Assembly: GCA_900317795.1 (NCBI GenBank)
Contig: ONIF01000145.1
Coordinates: 1-5,478, forward strand
DNA: 5,478 nt
Origin: an uncultured Eubacteriales bacterium
GTDB taxonomy: Bacteria; Bacillota; Clostridia; Oscillospirales; Acutalibacteraceae
Reading direction: 5' to 3'
The notes beneath the pieces are model-generated. The model was not told the origin of the DNA. It made no database searches and saw nothing but the letters and a program-made list of their open reading frames with translations. The stretch's first letter is position 1. Every line of letters begins with the position of its first letter. A program made the translations under genes and the position numbers. Positions 1 to 5,478 of the stretch are shown here, piece by piece.

Positions 1-12
1 ATGCCTGGTTAA

Positions 13-582
13 GTGAATTTACTTTCTAAAAACTTGGAAACTGGTGTATGTGTTATATATGCGTGCATTTTTTTTAACGGTTGTGCAGATATAGATTTTA
101 AACTAACAGGGAGTTCCATTACGGGAAATTCGATTTTTGTAAAAACAAAAGCTGTCGGCAACACCGATATTTCATATCTTAAATTGAATGGCAGTGGCGG
201 TTTCAAAATCTGCGGTGAATTTGAACCGAATGTCAATGAATATTATATTACCGATGGTTTTTGGCTTGATGATAATTCCATAGAAGAAGCTTTTGAAAAT
301 ATGGGTGACAGCTTTTTTAATTCGAAGCTTGAAAAAGTAGCAATTCCTCGGGGTGTAAAAAAAGCTTTGTATGCCGTTGACAGATTTGAGGGCAGAAAAA
401 AACATTGGATTTGGGTGGAAAGGGTATTTGTTGACGGAGATAAATATTATATTTCCGTGGGCTATAATGTAAATTGGCAGACGCCTTACTCTCTTTTGGA
501 ATATGATGAAAAAAAGGACAGTTTAAAAGAAATAATGTACATTTCAAATGAACGAATAATTGGTATAAAATTATCCGAATGA
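13..582 (+). CDS. Unrecognised protein, possible lipoprotein; start uncertain
   Basis: I do not recognise this 189-residue product. Near the N-terminus a short hydrophobic run (about residues 11-21) leads into F-N-G-C, with Cys24 in the position of a lipobox cysteine. The part after it looks like a soluble, exported beta-rich domain, with aromatic strands around 131-152 (HWIWV, KYYISVGYNVNW) and a YDEKKDSLKEI turn near the C-terminus that resembles the end of beta-propeller-like lipoproteins. The start is poor. GTG at 13 simply follows an in-frame TAA at 10-12, no ribosome binding site can be seen in the 12 available bases, and the n-region has one lysine. An eight-T run (68-75) separates this frame from another frame with an ATG at 59, so a frameshift or degraded 5' end is possible. 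The C-terminus ends naturally at TGA 580-582. It is convergent with the CAP gene. Coding is likely; function and N-terminus are not established. Confidence 0.6.
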   Translation: MNLLSKNLETGVCVIYACIFFNGCADIDFKLTGSSITGNSIFVKTKAVGNTDISYLKLNGSGGFKICGEFEPNVNEYYITDGFWLDDNSIEEAFENMGDSFFNSKLEKVAIPRGVKKALYAVDRFEGRKKHWIWVERVFVDGDKYYISVGYNVNWQTPYSLLEYDEKKDSLKEIMYISNERIIGIKLSE

Positions 583-768
583 CATTGTTCGGGTTGGTTT
601 ATTGCAATGTGGCTGATTTTGACAATAAAATACTGAAAATTTGCAAAAATATACATACAGGCTGTAAATAAAGGTGCTTCACAAAATCGGGTGAAATTTA
701 TCCGTGTGGCAAGCACTCGGAAACCTTGATGAGCCCGGCAAGGTCAAAAAATAAAGTGAAAAGGCAAA
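583..768. other. Intergenic block with several predicted small hairpins
   Basis: No convincing gene lies here. On the plus strand I can draw three short consecutive hairpins. TTCAC (678-682) pairs with GTGAA (691-695). CCG-t-GTG (702-708) pairs with CAC-t-CGG (714-720) around loop GCAAG. ACCTTG (723-728) pairs with CAAGGT (739-744). Alternative pairings also exist: GTGCTT (674-679) with AAGCAC (711-716), and CGGGT (688-692) with GCCCG (733-737). This could be the 3' untranslated region of the left-hand gene, a small RNA, a repeated element or chance. I could not match it to a named RNA family. Confidence 0.3.
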
Positions 769-806
769 AAAATTTCTGTCCGAAAATATTCTCGGACAGA
801 AATTTT
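769..806 (-). terminator. Intrinsic terminator of the CAP gene, possibly bidirectional
   Basis: A perfect 15-bp inverted repeat (arms 769-783 and 792-806) encloses an 8-nt loop. Read leftward, the stem runs into seven T (opposite A766-772), as in a rho-independent terminator, and it starts about 20 nt past the CAP gene stop. Read rightward, only four T (803-806) close the stem, so it may also stop transcripts from the convergent left-hand gene, less efficiently. Confidence 0.88.
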
Positions 807-825
807 AAACTACGGGCTAAAAAGG

Positions 826-1569
826 TCAGCCGATGAAGAATTGCGACCAGTACAGCACCCCGTTGCTTTCATAGCAGCCTATGCCGATTTTGGTAAAGGA
901 AGGGGAGAGGATATTTTTTCTGTGCCCTTCGGAATTCATCCAGCCGTTTACTACCTGTTCGGGCGTTGCATAACCGTAAGCTATATTTTCGCCTGCCGTG
1001 CGGTAGCTGACACCCAAATCAGATGCCGCAGTAAAGCAGGTACGACCGTCGGGACGGGTATGTGAAAAGGATTGCACAATTTCCTTTGCTCTGATATGTG
1101 CCACATTTGTTGCTCCCGTGTCCGCATCAAGTGCTTTTAATCCTGCCTTTTCTCTCTCCGCATTGACCAGAGAAATTACTTCATTTTCGTATGCGGTGCG
1201 AAATTCCGAAGATTGAGGCTGTATCTCAGTTGATACGGGCTGTTGAGGATTTGTCTGAGTTTGCGGAACGGAGGGGGGGGTAATTTCGTCTGTTTTTTCG
1301 GTTGACGGTACGGGTGTACTGCAATTACCGTCGGGACAGTATCCCCCGATATTTTTGAGCAAATCACTCAGACAGCAATTTTCGGCTATGCACTTCCAAT
1401 CGTATTGTTTGCAGTTTTCCGATTGGCACTGTTCAAGAAGCTGCTGCCAGTTACCGCAGCAGACAGGATTTTTGACCGATACATCAGCCGCATTTGCACA
1501 GACGGCTGTGCAGGAAAGCGACACAAGTGCGGAAAACAGTATGGCGGTGATTTTTGTAAAATGTTTCAT
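826..1569 (-). CDS. Secreted cysteine-rich CAP (SCP/YkwD-like) domain protein
   Basis: This 247-residue exported protein has three parts. A signal peptide covers residues 1-27 (MKHFTK n-region, hydrophobic core, AxA-type site A25-N-A27). A cysteine module at 37-83 holds nine Cys, including three C-x3-N-C motifs (48-53, 60-65, 78-83). A Pro/Gln/Thr/Ser linker spans about 84-122. A CAP domain fills 128-247, with the family marks SHTRPDG (His170), GENIAYGY (Glu194), GWMNSEGHRKNIL (His216) and a C-terminal SQFFIG. Cys178 and Cys232 inside the CAP domain may pair. CAP domains of this bacterial kind are common in Firmicutes, but their biochemical role is mostly unknown, so I assign none. The start is supported by AAGGGAG 8 nt upstream. 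Its own promoter and terminator suggest a single-gene transcript. A C8 run in the linker (Thr97-Pro98-Pro99-Ser100) could switch the CAP domain off by slippage. Confidence 0.93.
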   Translation of the reverse strand: MKHFTKITAILFSALVSLSCTAVCANAADVSVKNPVCCGNWQQLLEQCQSENCKQYDWKCIAENCCLSDLLKNIGGYCPDGNCSTPVPSTEKTDEITPPSVPQTQTNPQQPVSTEIQPQSSEFRTAYENEVISLVNAEREKAGLKALDADTGATNVAHIRAKEIVQSFSHTRPDGRTCFTAASDLGVSYRTAGENIAYGYATPEQVVNGWMNSEGHRKNILSPSFTKIGIGCYESNGVLYWSQFFIG

Positions 1570-1577
1570 AATAAGAA

Positions 1578-1584
1578 CTCCCTT
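1578..1584 (-). promoter_or_regulatory. Ribosome binding site of the CAP gene
   Basis: AAGGGAG on the minus strand lies 8 nt before the ATG at 1569 and fixes this start. Confidence 0.8.
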
Positions 1585-1593
1585 AAAAAGTAT

Positions 1594-1609
1594 TTGACGT
1601 TTCCGTCAA
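1594..1609 (-). promoter_or_regulatory. Inverted repeat at the CAP transcription start
   Basis: A perfect 6-bp inverted repeat, TTGACG-GAAA-CGTCAA as read on the minus strand, sits 4 nt downstream of the predicted -10 box and covers the expected start point near 1607. It could be an operator bound by a dimeric regulator. In RNA it could be a 5' hairpin capped by a GAAA (GNRA) tetraloop. It is not followed by a T run, so it is not a terminator. Confidence 0.5.
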
Positions 1610-1613
1610 TTAC

Positions 1614-1642
1614 ATTCTACATCGCAGCGACATTTATTTCAA
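1614..1642 (-). promoter_or_regulatory. Sigma-A-type promoter of the CAP gene
   Basis: On the minus strand, TTGAAA (1637-1642) and TAGAAT (1614-1619) are separated by exactly 17 bp, each box one base off consensus. The predicted start is near 1607, giving a leader of about 38 nt. This separates the CAP gene from upstream asnB. Confidence 0.75.
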
Positions 1643-1698
1643 CGCACAAACAATGGAGCTGCAGGGACAAAATGGGAGGTTGATTATACCGAAAAAAC

Positions 1699-3582
1699 TC
1701 ATAATTCGTTTGACGGCAGAGTTACACCATCGGGGCGTTTAATATCTTTATCCCCAAAGTATATGTCATACCATACAAGAAATACATAGATAGTCCAGAC
1801 TTTACGGCTGTTATCCTCTTTTCCGTTGAAATGGTCATCAAGATAGGAAACAATCAAGTCCGTATTGAAAAATTTCTCAGCCGTTTCGGAAGTGAACATT
1901 TCTTTTACTGTATTGTAGTATTTTTCATCTTTAAGCCATACTCTTGTCGGCACGGGAAAACCAAGTTTTTCTTTTTGAGCAGTGGCTTTCGGCAGATGTC
2001 TTAAAGCCGCTTGACGCATGGCATATTTGGTAGTGCCTTTTGCAATTCTGTATTTTGTGGGAATAGTGCGGGCAACTTTCCATACTTCTTTATCCAGGAA
2101 CGGCACACGTAATTCAAGAGAGTTTGCCATACTCATTCTGTCGGCTTTCAAAAGAATATCGCCTATCATCCACAAATTGATGTCGAGATACTGCATTTTA
2201 GTCACTTCATCATAGTCTTTCACACGGTCATAGAATTTTTTGCACAAATCCTGCGGGCGTGTAACAATGGAGTTGTCTTTTAAAATCTGTTTTTTCTCCG
2301 TATCGTCATACATGAAAGCGTTGCCGATAAATTTATCTTCCGTTTTCCTTGCACCACGAAGAATATAACCTCTGCCTTTGATATGAGGCATTTTTTTTGC
2401 CCACCTTGCAAGGGCATAACGCATTTTTTGGGGAATGACAGTTTGATAAAATTTGAATACATGGGGTTCGTTATATACAGTGTAACCGCCAAAAAGTTCG
2501 TCTGCACCCTCGCCCGAGAGAACGACTTTTACAAATTGGCTTGCCAGGTTGCAGACAAAATAAAGGGCAATGCATGACGGGTCAGCAAGTGGCTGGTCCA
2601 TGTGATACTGAACTTTGGGCACGGCTGTCCAAAATTCCTCCGAGTTGATAAGATGAGTATGATGTTCAACACCGATTTCTTTGGAAAGGTTTTCAGCCCA
2701 GCTTATCTCATTGTATTTTTTGCCGAAGTCAAAACCGACCGTAAAAGTCTTTTGGTCTGCAAAGTACGTTGAAACATAGCTGGAATCGACACCGCTCGAA
2801 AGAAAACAGCCTACTTCAACATCACTGATTTTATGGGCATTGACGGAATTTTCAAAAGCCTTTTCGATATTGTCAACGGCATCTTCAATTTTAAGTTTTT
2901 TATCGGGTTCAAAGGTTGCTTCAAAATAGCGAGTTGTTTTAACTTCACCGTTTTTGTACCACATATAGTGTCCCGGAAGTAAGCAATATATGCCTTCAAA
3001 GAACGTTTCGGGGGGTACGACATATTGAAATGACAAATAATTGTCAAGGGCTTTGTAATTGAATTTCTTTTTGTATTTGGGAAATTCCAAAATACTTTTT
3101 ATTTCGGAGGCATAGACAAGCTGATTGTCAATTACGGCATAGTGCATAGGCTTTATTCCAAAGAAATCTCTTGCGATAAAGACAGACTTGTCAATTTTGT
3201 TGTATATGGCAAAGCCGAACATTCCACGCAGTTTGTTAAGGAGTTTTTCGCCCCATTCTTCAAATCCGTGTATCAATACTTCGGAATCCGTTTGGGTACG
3301 GAATGTATGTCCGAGTTCGATAAGCTGTTCACGCAGGTCTTTATAATTGTAAATTTCGCCATTGAAAGTCAGAACAAGGCTTTCATCTTCATTATAGATA
3401 GGCTGACTGCCGTTGTCGAGGTCGATAATGCTTAAACGTCTGAAACCCATAGAGATATTATTGTCCGTGTCTTTATAGTAGCCGAAGCTGTCGGGACCTC
3501 TGTGAGTGATAACGTCGGTCATATTTTCAAGGACTTTATCTCTGTCGGGGACATCTCCCGTAAATCCGCATAATCCGCACAT
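1699..3582 (-). CDS. asnB: Asparagine synthetase, glutamine-hydrolysing (AsnB)
   Basis: This cytoplasmic enzyme makes asparagine from aspartate, glutamine and ATP, forming a beta-aspartyl-AMP intermediate. It is complete at 627 residues. The N-terminal class II amidotransferase domain (about 2-210) starts MCGLCGF, where Cys2 becomes the N-terminal nucleophile after Met removal. It also has THRGPD, Arg49 (RRLSIIDL), NGEIYNY (Asn74, Glu76), Asp99 (TQTDSEVL) and RDFFGIKP. The synthetase domain (about 230-600) has the PP-loop SSGVDSS at 262-268, GEGADELFGGY at 357-367, and LRVPFLD at 491-497. The frame is open to an ATG at 3645, but that start would bury the catalytic cysteine and lies upstream of the promoter. 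The ATG at 3582 has a strong ribosome binding site. The family also includes amidotransferases of surface-polysaccharide pathways, but the length and motifs fit ordinary AsnB. It has its own promoter and no clear terminator of its own before the CAP promoter. Confidence 0.97.
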   Translation of the reverse strand: MCGLCGFTGDVPDRDKVLENMTDVITHRGPDSFGYYKDTDNNISMGFRRLSIIDLDNGSQPIYNEDESLVLTFNGEIYNYKDLREQLIELGHTFRTQTDSEVLIHGFEEWGEKLLNKLRGMFGFAIYNKIDKSVFIARDFFGIKPMHYAVIDNQLVYASEIKSILEFPKYKKKFNYKALDNYLSFQYVVPPETFFEGIYCLLPGHYMWYKNGEVKTTRYFEATFEPDKKLKIEDAVDNIEKAFENSVNAHKISDVEVGCFLSSGVDSSYVSTYFADQKTFTVGFDFGKKYNEISWAENLSKEIGVEHHTHLINSEEFWTAVPKVQYHMDQPLADPSCIALYFVCNLASQFVKVVLSGEGADELFGGYTVYNEPHVFKFYQTVIPQKMRYALARWAKKMPHIKGRGYILRGARKTEDKFIGNAFMYDDTEKKQILKDNSIVTRPQDLCKKFYDRVKDYDEVTKMQYLDINLWMIGDILLKADRMSMANSLELRVPFLDKEVWKVARTIPTKYRIAKGTTKYAMRQAALRHLPKATAQKEKLGFPVPTRVWLKDEKYYNTVKEMFTSETAEKFFNTDLIVSYLDDHFNGKEDNSRKVWTIYVFLVWYDIYFGDKDIKRPDGVTLPSNEL

Positions 3583-3590
3583 ATTAAAAA

Positions 3591-3600
3591 TCTCCTTTTT
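3591..3600 (-). promoter_or_regulatory. Ribosome binding site that sets the asnB start
   Basis: AAAAAGGAGA on the minus strand places GGAG 9 nt before the ATG at 3582. This strong site lies inside the longer open frame that begins at 3645, which argues against that earlier start. Confidence 0.9.
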
Positions 3601-3616
3601 TCTTTTTTCCAAAATC

Positions 3617-3645
3617 ATTCTATCACACAAAACGGCAATTTTCAA
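3617..3645 (-). promoter_or_regulatory. Sigma-A-type promoter of asnB
   Basis: On the minus strand, TTGAAA (3640-3645) and TAGAAT (3617-3622) are 17 bp apart. The start is predicted near 3610, giving a short leader of about 28 nt with no room for a riboswitch or attenuator. Both boxes and the spacing are identical to those of the CAP gene promoter. Confidence 0.78.
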
Positions 3646-3675
3646 TAAGAAAAATATATTTTTAAAGGCAGTCTG

Positions 3676-3698
3676 AAAAAATCAGCACAAAAAATCAG
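3676..3698. repeat. Short direct repeat upstream of asnB
   Basis: AAAAAATCAG occurs at 3676-3685 and again at 3689-3698, a 13-bp period. It lies about 30 bp beyond the asnB -35 box. It may be only an A-rich upstream promoter region, or it may be paired binding sites. Confidence 0.35.
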
Positions 3699-3729
3699 AT
3701 AAAATGGCTGTTTTTTGGAAATTATTTGA

Positions 3730-3759
3730 CAATCTTTAAAAATTTGCTTTTAAAGATTG
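3730..3759. promoter_or_regulatory. 12-bp inverted repeat, candidate operator
   Basis: The perfect inverted repeat CAATCTTTAAAA / TTTTAAAGATTG (3730-3741 and 3748-3759) has a 6-nt spacer ATTTGC. It overlaps the -35 box of the predicted rightward promoter and also a consensus TTGACA at 3726-3731. No gene ends here, since the flanking genes are divergent, so a terminator role is unlikely. An operator controlling the membrane-protein gene is the simplest reading. Confidence 0.5.
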
Positions 3760-3785
3760 AATTTTATGTAAAATAATTATATACT
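3757..3785 (+). promoter_or_regulatory. Predicted promoter of the ligase/polymerase gene
   Basis: TTGAAT (3757-3762) and TATACT (3780-3785) are 17 bp apart, with a start expected near 3792 and a leader of about 21 nt. A rival -35, TTGACA at 3726-3731, has only a poor -10 (TTTAAA at 3749-3754) at the right distance. Confidence 0.6.
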
Positions 3786-3812
3786 TAAATAAAAACGAAA
3801 AGAAGTGGTGTC

Positions 3813-5375
3813 ATGGAGATTTTGGGCAAACTTGGAGTGATGTTGAAAAAATTTTTCAACAGTATGGAATGTTTCAGGTTTGTATTGTTTACAGCGTTGT
3901 TTTTCGGGATAGAGAGGGTGTCCAATATCACACTCGGCATTATTATGCTGTGGTCGATGTATCTCGGAGTATATAGGCTGATAATAAAGGGCGGAATAAA
4001 GCGTATAAGATACAGAAAGATTATATATTTATTTTTAGGATTTGCACTGCTGACGGTGCTTATACATTCGGAAAGAAATCTTGCGGACAATCTGGTGATA
4101 GTCTATGTAATGGCGGTATATTTTTTTCAGATATACGGACTTTACTCGGAAAAAAGCAATATAAAGTGTCAAAGGGAAATTAAAAGGATTTTGCAGTTTA
4201 TTGTGATTGCCACAAGTATCATGATGATAATCGGCTTTATAGGTCTTGCAGTTTTCCCGAAAGGCATAGAGTGGGAGGGAATGTATTTTATCCTGCATGA
4301 AAGCAGATTTGTGGGGATTTTGTTTAATGCGAATGTAGCAGGCTTTTACGGAGCAATGGCAATCATTGCGTGTCACATACTGTGGAGAATAATACGGGCA
4401 GAAAAAAAGCTCTCTGCAAGAAGAAAAATATTTTATATATGCTGTATCGTGATAAATGCAGTGGCACTATTTTTGTCGGATTCCAATGCGTCACTGCTGT
4501 TTTTGGTGGCATATTGCTCGTTTGTGATGTTTTACATACTTTTCAGGGACTTCGGAAAAAAAAGAATGCGTTGGTTTATTTTAAGAATAACTGCAACGGC
4601 ACTTTCATTTGTGGTGATAATCACATCACTTGTATTTTTCAGAGTTCTCACACAAAGTCAAGTATCTCTTGCGATAACTTCGGGACAGTCAAAAGCGGAA
4701 CTTTCAACGGGAACTGTTTCAAAAGACGGGATAGTTGAACTGAAAGATGACGAGTGCAGGGAAAATGTATTCGGTCACGAGAATACCAATATTGACAGCG
4801 GGCGTTTTAAGATATGGATACAGGCACTTGAAATGTTCGAGAAATTTCCCATTCTCGGCATAGGCAAGGCAAACATATCCGATTATGGAGATTTATATAT
4901 AGGCGGTTTGAGATACAACGATTTTCATAACGGAATGCTTACTATTATGATAAGTTACGGAATAGTGGGATTGAATTTATTCATTGTATTTTCTTTGACG
5001 GTAGCAAAGGATATTTTAAAAACGATTTTCATGTATAAGAAAAAATGTCGTGATGACGGAAGTGTGCCTGTACTTGCGTCAGCGTTCTGCATATCTTATG
5101 TGATATATTCCATGTTTGAGCTTGCCCTGCTGGCAGACCTTTCTTACAGGGTGTATATATTTTGGCTTATCATAGGTTTTGCAATGAGTTATGTGCAGAA
5201 GTACGGCATACAGGCAAGCCTTGAAGAAACAGACCAGTCTGTAACGGATTTACCGTCGGCAGTGGAGAATATCCGTAAAAAACGCAAATTAAGATTTCGT
5301 GAATTTGCGGCATTGCTGAAAGTGTATATAGAAAACAATCCCAAAGTTGAAAAACTCCTGCATAAAAATGAATAA
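3813..5375 (+). CDS. O-antigen ligase/polymerase (Wzy_C) family membrane protein
   Basis: This is a 520-residue integral membrane protein. I count about 12 membrane segments (roughly 22-35, 39-57, 70-84, 91-111, 126-147, 172-192, 206-221, 225-244, 255-277, 374-396, 417-438, 443-462). Basic loops at 60-69, 113-125, 193-205, 245-253 and 402-414 put both termini inside. Family marks are ESRFVGILFNANVAG (164-178), LSDSN (221-225), and a large outer loop (278-373) with SGRFKIW (Arg331), FPILGIG (345-351) and DFHNG (His372), followed by a glycine-rich segment. Members use lipid-linked glycans to polymerise a surface polysaccharide, or transfer it to an acceptor. Which role applies here is unknown; a polymerase or a wall-glycan ligase is likelier than LPS ligation if the host has no outer membrane. 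A basic tail (463-520) follows the last segment. The ribosome binding site (AGAAG, 7 nt before the ATG) is weak. No glycosyltransferase is adjacent. Confidence 0.88.
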   Translation: MEILGKLGVMLKKFFNSMECFRFVLFTALFFGIERVSNITLGIIMLWSMYLGVYRLIIKGGIKRIRYRKIIYLFLGFALLTVLIHSERNLADNLVIVYVMAVYFFQIYGLYSEKSNIKCQREIKRILQFIVIATSIMMIIGFIGLAVFPKGIEWEGMYFILHESRFVGILFNANVAGFYGAMAIIACHILWRIIRAEKKLSARRKIFYICCIVINAVALFLSDSNASLLFLVAYCSFVMFYILFRDFGKKRMRWFILRITATALSFVVIITSLVFFRVLTQSQVSLAITSGQSKAELSTGTVSKDGIVELKDDECRENVFGHENTNIDSGRFKIWIQALEMFEKFPILGIGKANISDYGDLYIGGLRYNDFHNGMLTIMISYGIVGLNLFIVFSLTVAKDILKTIFMYKKKCRDDGSVPVLASAFCISYVIYSMFELALLADLSYRVYIFWLIIGFAMSYVQKYGIQASLEETDQSVTDLPSAVENIRKKRKLRFREFAALLKVYIENNPKVEKLLHKNE

Positions 5376-5425
5376 CGTCAGTTCGATGTAACTGAAAAAT
5401 ATTCTGACAATTATGAAATTAAGTA

Positions 5426-5478
5426 TGTCATTCCGAACGCAGTGAGGAATCTTCAAAAGATTCTTCGTCGCTGTCGCT
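5426..5478. repeat. Palindromic dispersed-type repeat, cut by the window edge
   Basis: From TGTCATTCCGAACGC onward the sequence looks like a short palindromic repeat of a type I recall between genes in many bacterial genomes (TGTCATTCnGAnCGnAGnGAnGAATCT). GAATCTT (5447-5453) pairs with AAGATTC (5457-5463) around CAA, and G-U-tolerant pairing extends outward. The right arm continues toward the edge (CTTCGTCGCTGTCGCT) and should end in something like GAATGACA just outside. Its position 50 bp after the ligase gene suggests it may also act as a 3' end structure. Confidence 0.6.

Noticed and set aside
619..624. Consensus TTGACA on the plus strand
   Set aside because: No acceptable -10 box lies 16-18 bp downstream.
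579..671. A 30-codon frame whose ATG overlaps the stop of the left-hand gene (ATGA)
   Set aside because: It has no ribosome binding site and no recognisable protein character. The overlap is a common chance event.
718..745. Hammerhead-ribozyme-like pattern: GAAACC, a stem, then GGUC
   Set aside because: The stem III-like part fits, but the required CUGANGA core upstream is absent and no stem I can be formed.
672..836. An open plus-strand frame of about 54 codons across the intergenic block
   Set aside because: It has no ribosome binding site at its internal ATG (729), runs through the terminator stem and overlaps the end of the CAP gene. It is more likely an incidental frame over a structured element.
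1683..1688. Perfect TATAAT on the minus strand just after asnB
   Set aside because: No -35 box sits at the right distance, and a better promoter for the CAP gene is found at 1614-1642.
4556..4563. A8 run in the ligase/polymerase gene as a phase-variation or frameshift site
   Set aside because: A runs of this length encoding Lys-Lys-Arg are expected in AT-rich genes. No alternative product or stop-flanked structure supports programmed shifting.
5378..5395. TCAGTT/AACTGA hairpin after the ligase gene as a terminator
   Set aside because: The stem is only 6 bp, AT-rich and followed by A, not T.
1..5478. CRISPR array, tRNA or rRNA gene, insertion sequence, toxin-antitoxin or phage-defence genes
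   Set aside because: No repeat-spacer pattern, cloverleaf, transposase or corresponding protein motifs could be seen on either strand.

Overview
This is a gene-dense stretch of moderately AT-rich DNA, most likely from an anaerobic gut Firmicute of the Ruminococcus/Oscillospiraceae type. That assignment is an inference. It rests on strong AGGAG-type ribosome binding sites, sigma-A-like promoters, a cysteine-rich exported CAP (SCP/YkwD-like) protein, and a short dispersed-type palindromic repeat at the right edge. No database search was possible.

Layout: (1) 13-582 (+), a reading frame of unknown function with a lipoprotein-like but doubtful N-terminus. (2) 583-825, a convergent intergenic stretch with several small predicted hairpins and a strong terminator stem at 769-806. 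(3) 826-1569 (-), a secreted protein with a disulfide-type cysteine module, a Pro/Gln/Thr linker containing a C8 tract, and a C-terminal CAP domain. (4) 1699-3582 (-), a complete class II glutamine-hydrolysing asparagine synthetase (asnB); its start is moved 21 codons inward so that the catalytic cysteine is residue 2. (5) 3583-3812, a divergent control region with a promoter for asnB and another for the rightward gene, plus a 12-bp inverted repeat. (6) 3813-5375 (+), a 12-pass membrane protein of the O-antigen ligase/polymerase (Wzy_C) family. (7) 5426-5478, the left part of a palindromic repeat cut by the window edge.

The genes do not form an obvious operon. asnB and the CAP gene run the same way, but each has its own promoter with identical boxes (TTGAAA, 17 bp, TAGAAT). 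The membrane protein is transcribed divergently from asnB. asnB is central nitrogen metabolism, while the CAP protein and the ligase/polymerase act at the cell surface. No glycosyltransferases or flippase are visible here to tie the latter to a particular polysaccharide.

I see no convincing new multi-gene system. The points most worth a second look are the C8 tract upstream of the CAP domain, the triple C-x3-N-C cysteine module, two inverted repeats at promoters, the structured intergenic block and the edge repeat.
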